Shown: positions 1 to 13,394 of the stretch, one piece after another | How positions within the stretch are numbered: the first letter of the stretch is position 1 | How the letters are laid out: each line of letters opens with the position of its first letter | Origin: Luidia sarsii | Taxonomy: Eukaryota; Echinodermata; Asteroidea; Paxillosida; Luidiidae | Assembly: GCA_949987565.1 (NCBI GenBank) | Contig: OX465111.1 | Span: 1,177,994-1,241,993, forward strand | Reading direction: 5' to 3' | DNA: 64,000 bases | Notes under the pieces: generated by a model | The model's input: the letters and a program-made list of their open reading frames with translations, nothing else | Told to the model about the DNA's origin: nothing | Databases searched by the model: none | Position numbers and translations under genes: made by a program

Positions 1-2571
1 CTCGCCGTCCATAAACGATATTCTCTGGACGTACCATGACGAGAGCATTCATTAGTGTGAGATCGATTGCACGAGCCGCTCTTTACCTTCTGCAGTGCCA
101 AGTTTAATTACACCCGTACAGGTGCCGTACGTAGTTAACTGCGTTGGATGTTTGTGTGTCTGAAATCGGAATGTGTAGCCTTTCACCCCCCACAAAGGAT
201 ACCGGGTACGCATTGACACGTCGACGTGAAATGATTCATCCACTGTGTAATGGTAGCGCATTATAGCGTGACAGTCGTCCATGGGAACGGTCTACCCACA
301 CCTATTGTTTGTGTGCGACAATCATCGCATTGAGGTTGACATATGTTTGCGTTCACTCCGCTCCGCGTTGCCGATGTATCTATCTGATCCACTCGAGGTT
401 GCTGAGTGTTTGTTGTCTGTGGACATGTCAGACAGCCTTGGGAGCCAAATCTCGACACGTTTCCAAGTCAACGGACAGCTAGCTGATCGCCCATGTACAA
501 ACACAACCCTTTCGCCCTCAGTGGCTCAGACTGTTCACGGACTTTAAAGTCGGCAACAATGTAACCCGTCGTCTCCCTCCCCAATTAGCAGGACAGACAA
601 TACCCGACGACTGGCCTCCAAGGTCCTTGATCTCAACCTCACCTCTGGTCACTTCGTACCCCCCCCCCCCACACACACACCCGTCCAGACATCACTTCTA
701 CTGCAAGGCCTCTACTAGCATGTCCCAGCACCCCCATGCAGACTATAAGGTCGAGTTGGGGCGCGCGTTCTCGCCCGTTCGAGAACAACCCTGGCGTCGA
801 GGTGGTGTGGGTGATCCTATTCCGAGTGCAAGCTTTCTTATGTAATGGGTTGTGTTCGTGTGATTTGAGCGCCAGAACAAGGTTCGCGTGTGAAGAACAG
901 TATCATAGGGACTACAAAAGTGAACCGTTCGCCCATTTTGTATCAGTTTTTATTCAATCTTGCTCTGAAAACAAAATGGGCAATGTTTAACCACCATTTG
1001 GACGTACCGACGTAGGTCAAACTAATCAACTGATAACCTAATCGTTCAATAAGTGGGCAGGTGTCGGACTGGGTGTTGGGCAAACTGTTTTGCCGAACAC
1101 AATTTGCCCTGGGAGAAGTAGGTTGGACCGCCGAAAGTGACGTGACCCCCTCCCCCCAAAAAATAAAAAATTAAAATAGGGTCTACCCCCCGTAAAGTGG
1201 TCTCCAGACCTGCACCCGATCATTCCATGTATTTGGACGCATTTGTCTTTCCCTTGGAGAAATACATGTAAACATCATTCCAAAAAACACAAGCCAAACG
1301 GAAACGTGTGATGAAGCTCTCAGCATGCAAAATGCGCACACTGATCGCACTTGCAGTTTCGCCCGTGCCCTGAATACTGTAGGGTCTCCACTTTACATGT
1401 ACTGTAGTCCTAAGGTTCGTTGTTGAGTCAAGGAGAGAGAAAAAACCCCAATGCGCTATAGGTGTTGTCAACAAGGTGATTCTCCGACGCTTGCACCGTG
1501 AGCCCGAATTGTGTGAAAGGTCCCTAAAGGTAGACTTATCACGTCGAGGGACACGCGATGACCTTCTCGTGTGTTTTTTTTTTGGTTTTTTTTTTCCCAA
1601 TCTTCAAGCAAGTGTGTGTTTTCGCGCTACAAAAATGTGTGTACGGACTCGGGGTCACGTTCTGCATGGTTATAATATAAATCAGTGGGAATGAGTCGTA
1701 TACTATAGGCCCCATACATAATTGCAATCGACGACCAAATCACAAAAGTACGTGTGGCTCGTTTCAAAAACTCGTACAAAAGAGCCATCCTCTCCCGTTA
1801 TGTAGCACAGCTTTCTGACCAATAACTTTCCCTGTATTTGTTTCATCATTTCTTATTGGCATCCTGATTGGTTTTCTGCAGTTTCCAATGGTTTTTCATT
1901 ACTAACTTATATCAGCTGTTACGTTCGTCGACTTTGGTCTGGTTTTGTCTTGTCTGTCTGTTTTGTCTGTCCTAAGGTCTGTCCTAAGGTCTGTCCTAAC
2001 AACCTTCATACTCATATAATTATTTCATTATCATTGCTGCCAATATTCTTGCTAGCAAGCTTCATTGAAGCTACAAAGTTCCCTGTATTCTACTTTGTCA
2101 TGGTGGATTTTTATTATATTGATGAGTATGTAAATAAATGTGAATGAAATTAATGAATACCGTTTACCAAGATCCGATTCGCCTGCGTTTGGGGGGAAAT
2201 CATTTCCTGAGCCATTATTATCTCCCCTCTATCGACATTATTCATTCTGTGTCGCTGGTGCAGCCGACTTGAAATTAAACGGGTCCCATCCATTGCAATA
2301 TCCCGACAAGGTTGACATAGAAATGATGACCACTGTTAATTTGTCTGCCACAACACGCGCCGAGCCCAATGGAATAAATTGATCACCGTGATATCATTAT
2401 AGCTCTTCTGCATTTCGTAACACCCCTCTCTGTTCAGGTCAGTCGCCCCCTGCCTCGCCGGTTCGAAATTGCTTTGTCAGATGCTTTTATACTGAGCCTT
2501 TCAACTGACACCCGCGGACAAGTTAAATAGAGAAACCTAAATAGCCGTTTCAATTTGAAAATATAATTAAT
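1..2571. other. Non-coding upstream region, no gene recognised
   Basis: Short open frames on both strands (for example 52-282 minus, 281-547 plus) lack recognisable domains. Contains a C run with (AC)n at about 660-680 and T runs near 1570-1595. Nothing else supportable. Confidence 0.5.
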
Positions 2572-2754
2572 CGCAGTGGTTGTTGTTACGGCAGTCGTCC
2601 GTGTGGTTCCCTGACTTGATTGTATTTCGTCAACATTGCAGGCTGGTTGAACCAGTCTATTAGCTGATAGTCTGGTTCCAAGAGCTAAACATCCTGACAA
2701 ATACTGTGAAGTCAGGGAACCACACGGACGACTGCCGTAACAACAGCCACTGTG
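2572..2754 (+). mobile_element. Mutator-like MITE, copy 1 (183 bp)
   Basis: Almost the whole element is an inverted repeat: CGCAGTGGTTGTTGTTACGG at the left and CCGTAACAACAGCCACTGTG at the right. It is flanked by a perfect 9-bp direct repeat ATAATTAAT (2563-2571 and 2755-2763). A 9-bp target duplication with long terminal repeats points to a Mutator-like family. No coding capacity. Confidence 0.9.
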
Positions 2755-2763
2755 ATAATTAAT

Positions 2764-4912
2764 ATCCAGTAGTCAGGCAGAGACACGCCTTCCTCGTGGG
2801 GCTTTTTAACAACCATGCTGTGAATCAGTTGTAATCATAATTAGATGCAAATATACTGGTCATTATCAATGCAGCGGACTTGATCATTCGTGGGCCTTGG
2901 ATAATTCTGAATGAAGCGAATGGTATTGTTCTCCCCTTACACCATACTCCCAGGCTGAAATCATCTGATCCCTTTTTTCATATTCCCGAGGACAACCGTT
3001 TTAAAATTATTCCACCTCAAGTGCTGTCGACACCAATTTCAGTTGAGTGCTCTTTTGTTGTTAATCCAATCTGTCTGCAAACGCATGGAAGTGCGTGGCA
3101 AGGATCTATTTTGTTTTGCCACGTATGGTTTGTCTCGTTTGTATTAACATTACATCTGAACTATACAATTTACAGCGTAATACGCATATAGCACACATTA
3201 TTTACAAATTTCAACTGTTTTTTTTTACCAATTGTTTCATCATGTGATTGTTCTAGAGTATGTGTCTACTCTATTGGAAATTGTCTTCCTTTATTTTGTT
3301 TGACTCTACGTACATGTACTAGAAACTTGTTTCTCGGAAATATAGATTGGGAATCAGTTTCATTTGCCATTGGATCAACGGGTGACACATCGATTTCTTC
3401 TTTCAAGTTATGCCTTTGAGAATGGTTGTGCAACAGCAGGCCTGAACCATCGGCCCATTTTCCCCGGAAAAGATTAGTTTCTGGGAAGCCCACCATCTAA
3501 GGCCTGAATAGTACCTCAGATCATAAAGATGGTGAGAGCTCTTGTGCGCTAAACCAGAGGTCTCGGGTTCAAGCCCGGGTCCAGTCAAATTTGTTTGCCA
3601 TTTTTTCGAACAAATACAATTTGTACATTTTCTTCATAATCGTCCGTGTGCGAAGGACATCCTACTCGCATACATTGGTGTAACAAAAGTGGATCAAAAT
3701 AATTGAAAATCCCATTTTTTTTCTGTATAAACTGGAAGGTGAAGGGCAGGACAAGGGGGCAACAAATCCAGCCGCATCGCAAAAGGGTTCATTGATTAAA
3801 ACCTGCACGCATGAGCACCTTTGGCGTGACTCAACCCGAATGGGACCTTCCATGGCTGGAAATAATTTCAATGGAAGGGGCAAGGGGGCGTTGCTATGAC
3901 TAATCCCTGGCAACAACGGCACTGTATGATAACGAGCGTCAGGGATGCGGAGAACCAAATGCCGCGTAATCTGTGCATGCACACTGCGTAAGGGAATACC
4001 CTCTACGTGGCATGGTATTATCAAACACGATAGTGTTGCAATTTCACATAATGCATAACTGTGGTTGTGGGTTTAAATTTGCTGCTTGTCATCGTTTTTG
4101 TGTAGCCATCTGCTTATTTGCATGCTTTTGTCTATTAATTTACCATGTTTTTTTAATGAACATAATTTAATGTAAACATTGAGACATGGCATCCTTCAAT
4201 CACCCTCAACATGGCGTATTTTCGACAAATAATTTCCAGCAAAAAAAAGACCAAACAAAACCACCGTCTGTAAATTTGATTACGGAATTACGAATGAATG
4301 AAAGCATTTTTGACATGATGTGATATATCATCATTACTGAATACAAACTGGCAACCAGGGTCCATATGTCAGTGTGTCCATAATTATTTGGTCAGAGTTA
4401 AAGCCTGTAGTTGTACCAGTTGAAAAACTGCCACTGATGTGTGTGGGACTTCTTGATAACCAAATACCCCTGATTAATTTTGTGAGCCTCTTTCCTCAGA
4501 ATTGTATAATACATGTATACTGATCTATATTTGCGACATAGTGCATTGTCAAGTGTTATATAAATAGTTTCTATATACACGTTCTCGTTTCGTTGGGCCT
4601 CTGGGTATGTGTGTATGAGTGGGTGCATGGCGGTTCATGGCACAACACCATTCAGTTTCCCTTTCGTTTTTTTTCATCGGTCACAATCGAAGATCTCACG
4701 TGAAGCACCAACCACTGTAGCACTACCCGCATCATTTGATAATCTAACACTCACGAGGCAATGACACAGCACCGACCACGTCTGACTAAATCACGTGGCA
4801 GGCTTTGCATGGCGCGCACTTTCGATAGGCCGCTCAGGAATTAGGTCACCAGAAGTCCATGGGTTCGACAACGGCTGAGCCACCGGTGGTGTTGTACCAT
4901 CGAGCTACATGA
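2764..4912. other. Non-coding, mostly unique
   Basis: No conserved reading frame. A degenerate tRNA-like (family C) copy lies at about 3467-3620. The rest is AT-rich and unremarkable. Confidence 0.5.
3467..3620 (+). mobile_element. tRNA-derived repeat (family C), degenerate copy
   Basis: Head segment 'GGAAGCCCACCATCTAAGG' followed by a tRNA-like body with B box GGTTCAAGCCC and tail 'CAGTCAAATTTGTTTGCCA', the same order as the better copies in the gene's introns. Confidence 0.7.
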
Positions 4913-5185
4913 ATGTACCAAGGTGGTTGCACCTCCATGGTTGTACCCTACATGGTTGTACCAAGGTGGTTGCACCTCCATGGTTGTACCCTACATGGTT
5001 GTACCAAGGTGGTTGCACCTCCATGGTTGTACCCTACATGGTTGTACCAAGGTGGTTGCACCTCCATGGTTGTACCCTACATGGTTGTACCAAGGTGGTT
5101 GCACCTCCATGGTTGTACCCTACATGGTTGTACCAAGGTGGTTGCACCTCCATGGTTGTACCCTACATAGTTGTACCCTCCATGG
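4913..5185 (+). repeat. Minisatellite, 43-bp unit, about 6 copies
   Basis: Nearly identical units start at 4920, 4963, 5006, 5049, 5092 and 5135. Each contains three related sub-motifs (GGTTGTACCAAGGT, GGTTGCACCTCCAT, GGTTGTACCCTACAT). The period is not a multiple of three, so reading frames across it are artefacts. Confidence 0.95.
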
Positions 5186-5905
5186 TCTAACGGTTGTACC
5201 TTGTCCTCAGTCGTGGGTGATACGACGGTATCATGAGTTGCCGAATAGAGCAATGCCGTTATGACCACAGCGCTGACCGTTAGTGGTCAACTTCCCTGAA
5301 AGTAACCAGGAAGCCACACCTTGGCTTAGGCCTAATGACTGCCCACAGGAAACCTCAAGATCATTTCCCCGAATCCCTTTTTAGGTGTGCACCGTGACGG
5401 GAGATAAATGTCCCCCACAGCTGTGACTTGAGTAATTGTATCGCCATTTGGATTTGGAGTTAATATAACAGCATGGCTCTACGGTAACAGTTACATGAAG
5501 TGGTGAGAACAATTATATTTGCAACGACACGAGATGTTGCAGGGTTGTTGCCTTGCTCGACGCGATAAACACTGAATGCTCCGTGTTTTGCCCGATGCCT
5601 GATGAAAAGAATTCAGGCAGCTCTTTAATGATGGTGGTAGTGGTGTTTACATAATACTGAGCATCTACTCCTTCCTCCGTGTACTAAGTAAACTATTTTA
5701 CTGTTGTTAAAACAATTAATTGCATGGTATCATAAAGAGTATGTCTGATGTTTCAATCCTACCTGGATATATCTGAGGCTTAGTCTGCCTAAGAGAATGC
5801 ATGGTCTTTACTTGAATCGAAATGACAGGCCATATAACTCCATGGACAGACCCTGTAAATATTTCAGATTTGTCTGCAAATGGCCATCTTAGTCAGTAAT
5901 CGAAT

Positions 5906-6197
5906 CCTCTATCAACTTTATTCCTCCACACTTCTCTCTTTGATCTTTCCCCTCTTCTCTTTAATCCCTACCCTATACCATTGCCCTTCCCTTGGATCTC
6001 ACCCTACCAGCTTTCCTCTTTGTCCTTTGTTTCTCATCCGTGTCATATTCACTCTCTTCCCCCTTCCTTCGTGTACATGTATCTGTTTTGTCCTTGTCAC
6101 TCTGCCTTTGAGAAAGGTCCTGCTAGGATCGAAACGTCAGGCCCACTACATTTTGAGATTTGCATTTTGGTAATTTTAGTCAGTAAGCAGTTTGCAA
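5906..6197 (+). mobile_element. Family A element, long form
   Basis: Pyrimidine-rich body, then GCCTTTGAGAAAGGTCCTGC and GATCGAAACGTCAGGCCC, ending in AGTCAGTAAGCAGTTTGCAA. The left part (GTCTGCAAATGGCCATCTTAG) is a diverged inverted copy of that end. A related copy lies inverted at 49335-49565. Confidence 0.75.
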
Positions 6198-6435
6198 CAT
6201 TTGTTTATATAACTTTATTTTGTTAACTTTATTTTGTGAGACTTGAACTTATTTTCGAACGGAAGTACTCGAGCGACCGGATATGGGTGACCTTGCGAAT
6301 TCGATCTCGAAATCGCAACGATTTAACGATAGCCATGCATGGGCGGAAGCCAAACATTTGTGTTTGCGTCATCGCTGGTCGTTACTATGGTCAGTTCCCT
6401 ATCTCGTCCGATGACTGAATCATCCCTGCCTCCCG

Positions 6436-6510
6436 GTTGCTATGGAGACAGTGCGTGGATGCAGGCGAGCCGCTGCCTCCTCCACTATTGCTAGGAGATG
6501 ACTGACGTCA
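6436..6510. promoter_or_regulatory. Candidate X-box-like site and CRE
   Basis: GTTGCTATGGAGAC (6436-6449) is an imperfect RFX X-box. TGACGTCA (6503-6510) is a perfect cAMP-response element. Local GC content rises. No adjacent gene is recognised, so a role is only a possibility. Confidence 0.3.
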
Positions 6511-6764
6511 TCGGGGGGGGCGGTGGGTTGGGGGATGGGAGGAAATTATCTCCTCGGTCGAGCAGTAATTGTGACGAGCGGAAATACAGGTGGACGGAAG
6601 GAATTACTATGGAGAATGGTAAACAACATCAATCTATGCATTGGGGATTGGATGGACGAGAGAGTAAGGGGAGACTGGTAGCATATTGTCCATATAAATA
6701 GAATATCGGAATAGATATACGAAACGCTCAGGGACATCCGATTATATCCTATTACATTGTTGAT

Positions 6765-6822
6765 GTCTTAAAATTTAGTGGGCCTGACGTTTCGATCCTA
6801 GCAGGACCTTTCTCAAAGGCAT
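6765..6822 (-). mobile_element. Family A fragment, reverse
   Basis: Reverse complement of the family core: GGCCTGACGTTTCGATCCTA then GCAGGACCTTTCTCAAAGGC. Confidence 0.8.
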
Positions 6823-7403
6823 TGTTGATGTGTTAAAAAAGACATACCTGCTTTTTCCCTTTTTCAAACATTGTTAAAATAGTCAATGAACAGCGAACCT
6901 ATTATAGATAATGACAAGTCTGCGAATCAGTTCGCCTACTGGCAACTGATGAGCCTGCTGCGATCGAAATGTCACTCCCATTATATCCAAAATGAAAAAA
7001 TCGTTGAAATATAGATAGGTATGAGTAAATGAAATGATAAACAGCTGTATTTATGCAATTAGGCGAGAGATTGAATAATGACAACGTGGCAGCTGAACAT
7101 TGCATGCCTTCGACAATGAAGATTATTGATAGCAGTGTGTATCACCATCTGTTTATAATATTGACTCATTATACCCAAGTAGTCCTTGTCAAATAAGGAG
7201 ATCCCCTAACCGCATAGAGTATACACGATCACAGTTACCTCTTACCAATCACATCTATTCGATATAGGGTTGTAAAATGTTGAGATTTCATGTTAATAGT
7301 TATATTTATATTTATTTCATTTTCCGGGATACATGTATACACATTACAGCACATTCAAATGAGAATAAAATTTAATTGAAACACAGAGGTAAATCAATAC
7401 TAA

Positions 7404-7432
7404 ACAACAACAACAACAACAACAACAACAGC

Positions 7433-7484
<52 letters not shown>

Positions 7485-7486
7485 GC

Positions 7487-7544
<58 letters not shown>

Positions 7545-7545
7545 G
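7404..7545 (+). repeat. (AAC)n microsatellite
   Basis: About 140 bp of CAA/AAC repeats with a few CAG interruptions. The poly-Asn and, on the other strand, poly-Leu reading frames are artefacts of the repeat. Confidence 0.98.
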
Positions 7546-8882
7546 AAACAACATCCAATTAACTCCCGTAGGATTGCCCAAAAGAAACTATAGTTTCTGT
7601 CAGGGGGCTCTCCGAACTAATTGGATGACAGAAACAGTACAATATTTTGTATATACATGGGGAAAAGAACTATCGAATAAGTACCGGTAAATTACAATAT
7701 GCCAAATATGCCAATTACACACAAAAATTGCTGAATGTTTAAAAAGATTTTAGATATTTCATGTTTGTCATGTCAGTGAGTAAGTAGGTTGGCATTGGTA
7801 GGTTGATGATTAGTGTATTCATTTCCTTATTGGCGTCAAATAGTTCACATTTTAAATGTGAATAATTAGTCTTTGACGATCGGATGTGGCATATGTTTTA
7901 ATGATGAGGACAGGAAATGCGGAGTGGCAAGCATTAACCCCCCCCCCTCCTCCTCACCCACACACGCAAGCACACGCACTCACAGTCGCACAACAAGATA
8001 TTCATTAATTCATTTCCTGAACACGGGGTAGGGAGGAGAGGGGACGACCAGTTAATTACATTACAACCTGCACTCGTTTTCCCCGCCACTTGCTACCCCG
8101 TGTAGCTATCGAATTAAATATCAGCGCTGTGGAATTGATATCTTTCTTAATTATGTTTGTCTAAATTTCAGGATATTGTTGATTTTGAATCGAATCGTTC
8201 ACTGAAATATTTATTAGCCTAATTTGGCAAAATATCAAGGTTTATCTCTCGACTATAGGCTACACTTTATCCTTTTAATTTACGCATAAAAAATTGTCAT
8301 CATTTCAAGTAACATGCATGTATTTCTTAAAGGCAAACTGATTTTTTTTAGACCTCACCATAGAGACCTTCCTGTTTTGCCTCCATCTTTATTTAGATCC
8401 CACTTCCTGCTATCAAGCGTCAATGGGCCTCAATGTGTTGTACCATATGCCTCACTCGTAGTCATGCGCACTGCTTATCTGAATATCGATCATGCCAAGA
8501 CTGTATATTTATTGAGATAGATTTGTGTGCATGTGTTCTGTTCGCGTGTGGGCGAATCCAGTAGTGCCTTTTGTGGAGACATAAGGCAGTAGGTTGAAAT
8601 TGAATAGGTCTCCACAGGGAAATTGTAATAGGTCTCCACAAGGTTTTAACGAAATTGATATTTGGAAATAACGGAAAATTTGTAAGAATCCGTCACAAAT
8701 TGAAGTGTTATATAATTATAAGGGACATACGGTCCAAATTTCTACCCAGGAAAGTGAATGTGGTTGAAATGGGAGCATTTTTAAAACATCATTTCTCACT
8801 CGGTTGTAATTGTATATATAGTGCACGAGAACAAAGTCATGTCTCCACAATGATACACAAAATGTGTTAGTGATATACAAGA
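7546..8882. other. Non-coding AT-rich stretch
   Basis: No conserved frame or repeat family recognised. A run of C precedes (AC)-rich DNA at about 7940. Confidence 0.5.
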
Positions 8883-9050
8883 ATGTTGCAAACTGCTTAC
8901 TGACTTACTTCACTCTTTGTCCTCTGTTTCTCATCCGTGTCCTATTCACTCTCTCCCCCTGCCTTCGTGTACATGTATCTGTTTTGTCCTTGTCACTCTG
9001 CCTTTGAGAAAGGTCCTGCTAGGATCGAAACGTCAGGCCCACTAAATGTT
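8883..9050 (+). mobile_element. Family A element, intermediate form
   Basis: Starts with GTTGCAAACTGCTTACTGAC, contains the pyrimidine-rich body (TTTGTCCTCTGTTTCTCATC), and ends with the intact core at 9000-9038 (GCCTTTGAG...GAAACGTCAGGC). Confidence 0.85.
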
Positions 9051-9055
9051 AAAAT

Positions 9056-9290
9056 GTGTTAGTGTTTGTGTTTGTGTTTGTGTTTGTGTTTGTGTTTGTG
9101 TTTGTGTTTGTGTTTGTGTTTGTGTTTGCATGTTTGTGTTTGTGTTTGTGTTTGTGTTTGTGTTTGTGTTTGTGTTTGTGTTTGTGTTGGTGTTTGCATG
9201 TTTGTGTTTGTGTTTGTGTTTGTGTTTGTGTTTGTGTTTGTGTTTGTGTTTGTGGGTGTGTTTGTGTTTGTGTTTGTGTTTGTGTTTTAT
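9056..9290 (+). repeat. (GTGTTT)n microsatellite
   Basis: About 235 bp of the hexamer GTGTTT with a few GCATGT interruptions. It directly follows the family A element. Confidence 0.97.
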
Positions 9291-10388
9291 ATGACCAGCA
9301 GACCAAATCTGATTGCACCATACTCGTGGTTACTTCTTGCTATGACGACACAATACACCGGGCATGCGCAGTAAACCCCTCCCACCCCTCCTACTCCTAG
9401 CCTCCAAACAACACCGGACAGCTGAGCATTTATGACGGTCACACGAGGCCTTGACCGTGATCTTACAAAGAATCCCATCTCCCAATCTCCTTTCAGCCCT
9501 GTATCGAGGCGGAATCCTTCCCCTTGGGAAAAGGGTTTTAATCTACCAGGCTAGTATAGGAAGGACTACGCGATTAACCCAGACGAATCCTATTATAATG
9601 CGTCCAAAGGTGGTACACGGGACGTGCAGATGGCGTTGCCTTTTGAGTGGCCTCATTCTCTATGAATGTCTAAATCCAGAAAGTATTCAAACCTTCATGA
9701 CAGTATAATGTATCAAAAGAAATAGTCATCCTTTGTCTGATGACTGATTCAACATGAAACTTGAGAATTTTGGAAATGTTCAAATCGACACCGTGAGAGA
9801 GTGCATTGATTTTTTAATTATTTCATGTGAATATTGATGCAGACGCTAAATACTTTTTCTTGAAAATAGAAGACATCATTTCGGGCTGGCCTATTTCTTT
9901 CTTATCGAGTACTTGCCGAGTATGATGTTGGACCAAAGTGCCAGCAAAGTGTACCACGTATACAGTAATTCAAGGACTGTGTGAGGTTAATAGTGTCTAG
10001 ACTTTGGGCTTACTAAATTACTATAGAGGGCTTTTGTGTGTTTGCTCCGGTCAATAATACAACCACCAAAGTGTGATTCATCCTCCTCCCGTCTCTGCCA
10101 ATCACGATTGGATGACACGACTGCTCAAATATTAATTAATTATCATAATGCCAATGTTTTGTGAGTCATGTGTTGTGACTCATTGACGCTAGACCGCGAG
10201 GCTATGCCGCATTCACAAAGCACCGGAGGGCTTGTCCGACACAAAGGGCTAAGACCTGAACTCTCAGTCACTTGGGATTGCTCTTGTGTTGCCCGATTTG
10301 TCATCCAGATTTCTTCCTCCCATCTAGAATGCAAAAAAAAGTATTGGAGACACATCTCAACCCCATTTGATATGAAATGATCAATATA
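9291..10388. other. Non-coding, nothing recognised
   Basis: Only short open frames without recognisable similarity. Confidence 0.5.
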
Positions 10389-10640
10389 TGTGACCCGGCA
10401 CAACGACATGAGGTATATCCCACCAAAACACCTTTCGAGTAAACAACGCCTGAAGTTAAAGTATCTTCACAATTCGATTACAAATCAATTTTCTTTTTTT
10501 GTATTTTGGGAAATTTTAAGTATTAGAGGATATTATATTTTGATATCATTTGAAAACTAACGGTATACTCTTTCACATCATTAGAAAACCTCAAAATCTC
10601 AAAAATGGGGTTATTCCTCATTATGCTGTGCCGGGTCACA
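10389..10640. mobile_element. MITE with 14-bp terminal inverted repeats (252 bp)
   Basis: TGTGACCCGGCACA at the left and TGTGCCGGGTCACA at the right, both flanked by TATA. The inner body is AT-rich and non-coding. A TA-type target duplication would suit a Tc1/mariner-like mobiliser; this is an inference. Confidence 0.8.
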
Positions 10641-11099
10641 TATACATTATTCCAGATTCCTCCCACAAGTAGATCTCAAAAGTATTGGAGACACTCTGAA
10701 GTCTAAACCCCATTATTACATCAGGCCCATTAAATTTTGAGATCCCCATTATTTTTATTTGAAATTTCTTTCATTTTTTTTCAGATTTCATTTTTTTAAA
10801 GTAGATTTCAATAGTATTGGAGGCACTATGATCACTATAGGAGGTCTATACACGTTAATCCAGCTTATATATATATACACGAATGATGTATATATTTTCG
10901 AATAAAATGCCCTTGTAATGTCGCAATTTCCTGTCCGAAAAAAAAGTACCGTAGATTCCAGAGCGGATATGGGTTTCGGACGTAGCAAAGATTAGTGTAA
11001 CCACACTGTTTGAAGTGTGTAGAAACACAGTGTGATTTCCCGTTGTTGTTGCTGTTGCTGTTGTTGTGTTTTTTTAATAAAAAATATGGATAGCTATTA

Positions 11100-11328
11100 G
11101 TTTTACATTAATCTCCCATCCATTTGTGTTTATCTGCATCCCACTCCCTTCCCTTTTGTCCTTCCTCTGTCATGTGTGTCAGGGCTTTCCTTCCCCTGAC
11201 TGTCTGTGTATGTCCTCGTCACTTTGCCTTTGAGAAAGGTCCTGCTAGGATCGAAACGTCAGGCCCTCTAACTTTTGAGATTTATGTATTGCATTAGGTC
11301 ATTTTAGTCAGTGAGCAGTTTGCGTTGT
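11100..11328 (+). mobile_element. Family A element, long form
   Basis: Pyrimidine-rich body, then TTTGAGAAAGGTCCTGCTAG and GATCGAAACGTCAGGCCC, ending in TCATTTTAGTCAGTGAGCAG. Confidence 0.8.
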
Positions 11329-11689
11329 ATTCACTTGAACTTTTTCCATTTGTTATCCGTTTCCTCTTCGTGGAAAGCAACCTGTTGATTTGGGATTCTC
11401 TTTTCGTTTCATCGGACATGTTTGCTCAGGAATTGGGGAGTTTATAGGTATTCCCTTGCCGGTCGGTATTTCACATGGAGGGCATCAGATTGATGGAAAT
11501 TCCAGGCCATTTACGATTAATAGGCCTAACCTAAACCATGCCATCAATCCAGGCCATATTTGTGCGGCAAGTAGCGATAAGATGTAATCACATTCAACCG
11601 CCCGTCGCTCCGAGGGATGTTCCCGAGACCAGCATGACTCATTGCTGGGTGGAGGCCTATATGTATATCTTAGACATCACCAGCGATGC

Positions 11690-11830
11690 GTCATACGAAA
11701 TACACGCGCCCGATGCCTCGCTGGTTCTCGGTCTACCGTCCACCGATACCCCCGCCTCGCAGCCGCACCGTCGCTCGGAAAACCGCCGGGTACCCGCGGC
11801 GCCCAGCCTCCTTGACTGGAGGGGAGGGTG
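11690..11830. other. GC-rich patch, no gene assigned
   Basis: CpG-rich DNA (CGCTCGGAAAACCGCCGGG) open in more than one frame but without recognisable protein. It could be a promoter or a 5' exon of an unseen gene. Confidence 0.3.
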
Positions 11831-13394
11831 GGGGGATGGTCTCGTCAATCTTTGTTGTACCACGTGACCCATTTCTAAGGCCGATCTGTTAGTCATGGGC
11901 CCATTGTGTATTGTCGATGATTTCTGGCTTGGGAAATTGGAGAGGGGTTGGACGAACAGAGAGAAGGAGAGGAGCCCCATGTGCGCACACAATAGACATC
12001 GGTATATGTGATTTATTCTCAAGGCACGGCGATATGAAACCAAACCACGCCTGCAATTTATTTGAAATGAAATTAATGGGAGGACAATATAATCAAATGA
12101 ATTGCAATATTTATACAAAGATTAAACTTTATTTATCAACGTGAACTGGGTTTTGATACATTTTATATTGCTTGTGTGATTACTCCTCGATCATACTACA
12201 GTATAATGTTTGTTTTGGGCCTATATTTTGAACAAAGGAAAGCAAAAGCGGCAGGGACTGTTTCTGCCGAATTGTCCTTGGCCTTCTTCCACTGAGGGTC
12301 CAAATATCAGTCCATCAGCCCATCAAATATGATTTGGCCGTAGATAGTCAGTCGACACTCAGATGAAAGGTTCAGATCCCATCAAAATGGCAGGCACTAG
12401 GCACTGCTAGTTTCACGGGACACTCACTCCGTTCGCTCCTAATCTTTGTCTCATTTCCCATCACTTCTTCCTCCGATCATTTCCCGCTAGTCTATCGACC
12501 GGCTTTCCTCCTTTGTCCATCCTCTGCCATCCATTTCCTAGTTTGGTTCTTCCCCTTCCTGCAATGTCTTTCCTTTGTGTCCCTGCCCGTATTTGGGTGA
12601 CGTCCTTCCACGGTATCCATAATAGATCGCAATGTCAAGTTTGCTCAATTGTTGACGTTTATTTCATGATCAGAGAGGGGGGGGGTGTTTTCGTTCAGAG
12701 ATTGTTCACGATTGCCCTCTTTTCACTGCCCAACGCGTCCTAGTTGATGCATGACCCAATTTAGTGGGTCATTTTTTTTATTTTTTTTGTGAAGCCACAT
12801 CCTTTCACTGCATCGGGCAAGAGAAACCTCATTCCTGACTCTAATCACTCGGGAAATGTGTGGGATGGACCTTGGGGACCGGAAAGTGTTGACACCACGC
12901 AGTGCAGGAAGCGAACTGAACAACAACAAACAGGGAACCACACGCATTTATAAAATTACATCAAAAAAGGCTGCCTACTGCTTCACTGAATCCATTGATC
13001 GACATTAAAATCACATCAACTCCGTGGGTCTGGCGTTTTTCGATCCAATCAGGCCCTTTCTCCTATGGCAACTTTTGGGTAAAGTTCCTTCGACAGAAAC
13101 AAATGCATTCTTGACAAGAAAGATAGCTTGAAAGTTGGATGCGACAAAATACTGTAGGCCCTATAGTGGATTGTTATAAAATAATCAAATTCAATGTTTT
13201 GAAGTCACGACTCAAATACAACAGATTGTTTGGTAGAACTCGTGTTTTGTATTGTCCTTTGTTTGGTCCGTACCACACAAAAAAAGTCTTGGTCGCTTTG
13301 TTGCGACTGTACGGCACCCGTAAATATCGAATTTCAGGCACATTTGGTCTTATTATATATTTATGTCTTTTTTTTTTGATGGGCGAAATAACGT

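Noticed and set aside
52..547. Possible exons at the window edge (76 codons on minus, 88 on plus)
   Set aside because: No motif, splice sites or composition bias set them apart from chance frames.
7372..7690. Poly-Asn or poly-Leu protein
   Set aside because: A simple AAC microsatellite with no conserved flanking coding sequence.
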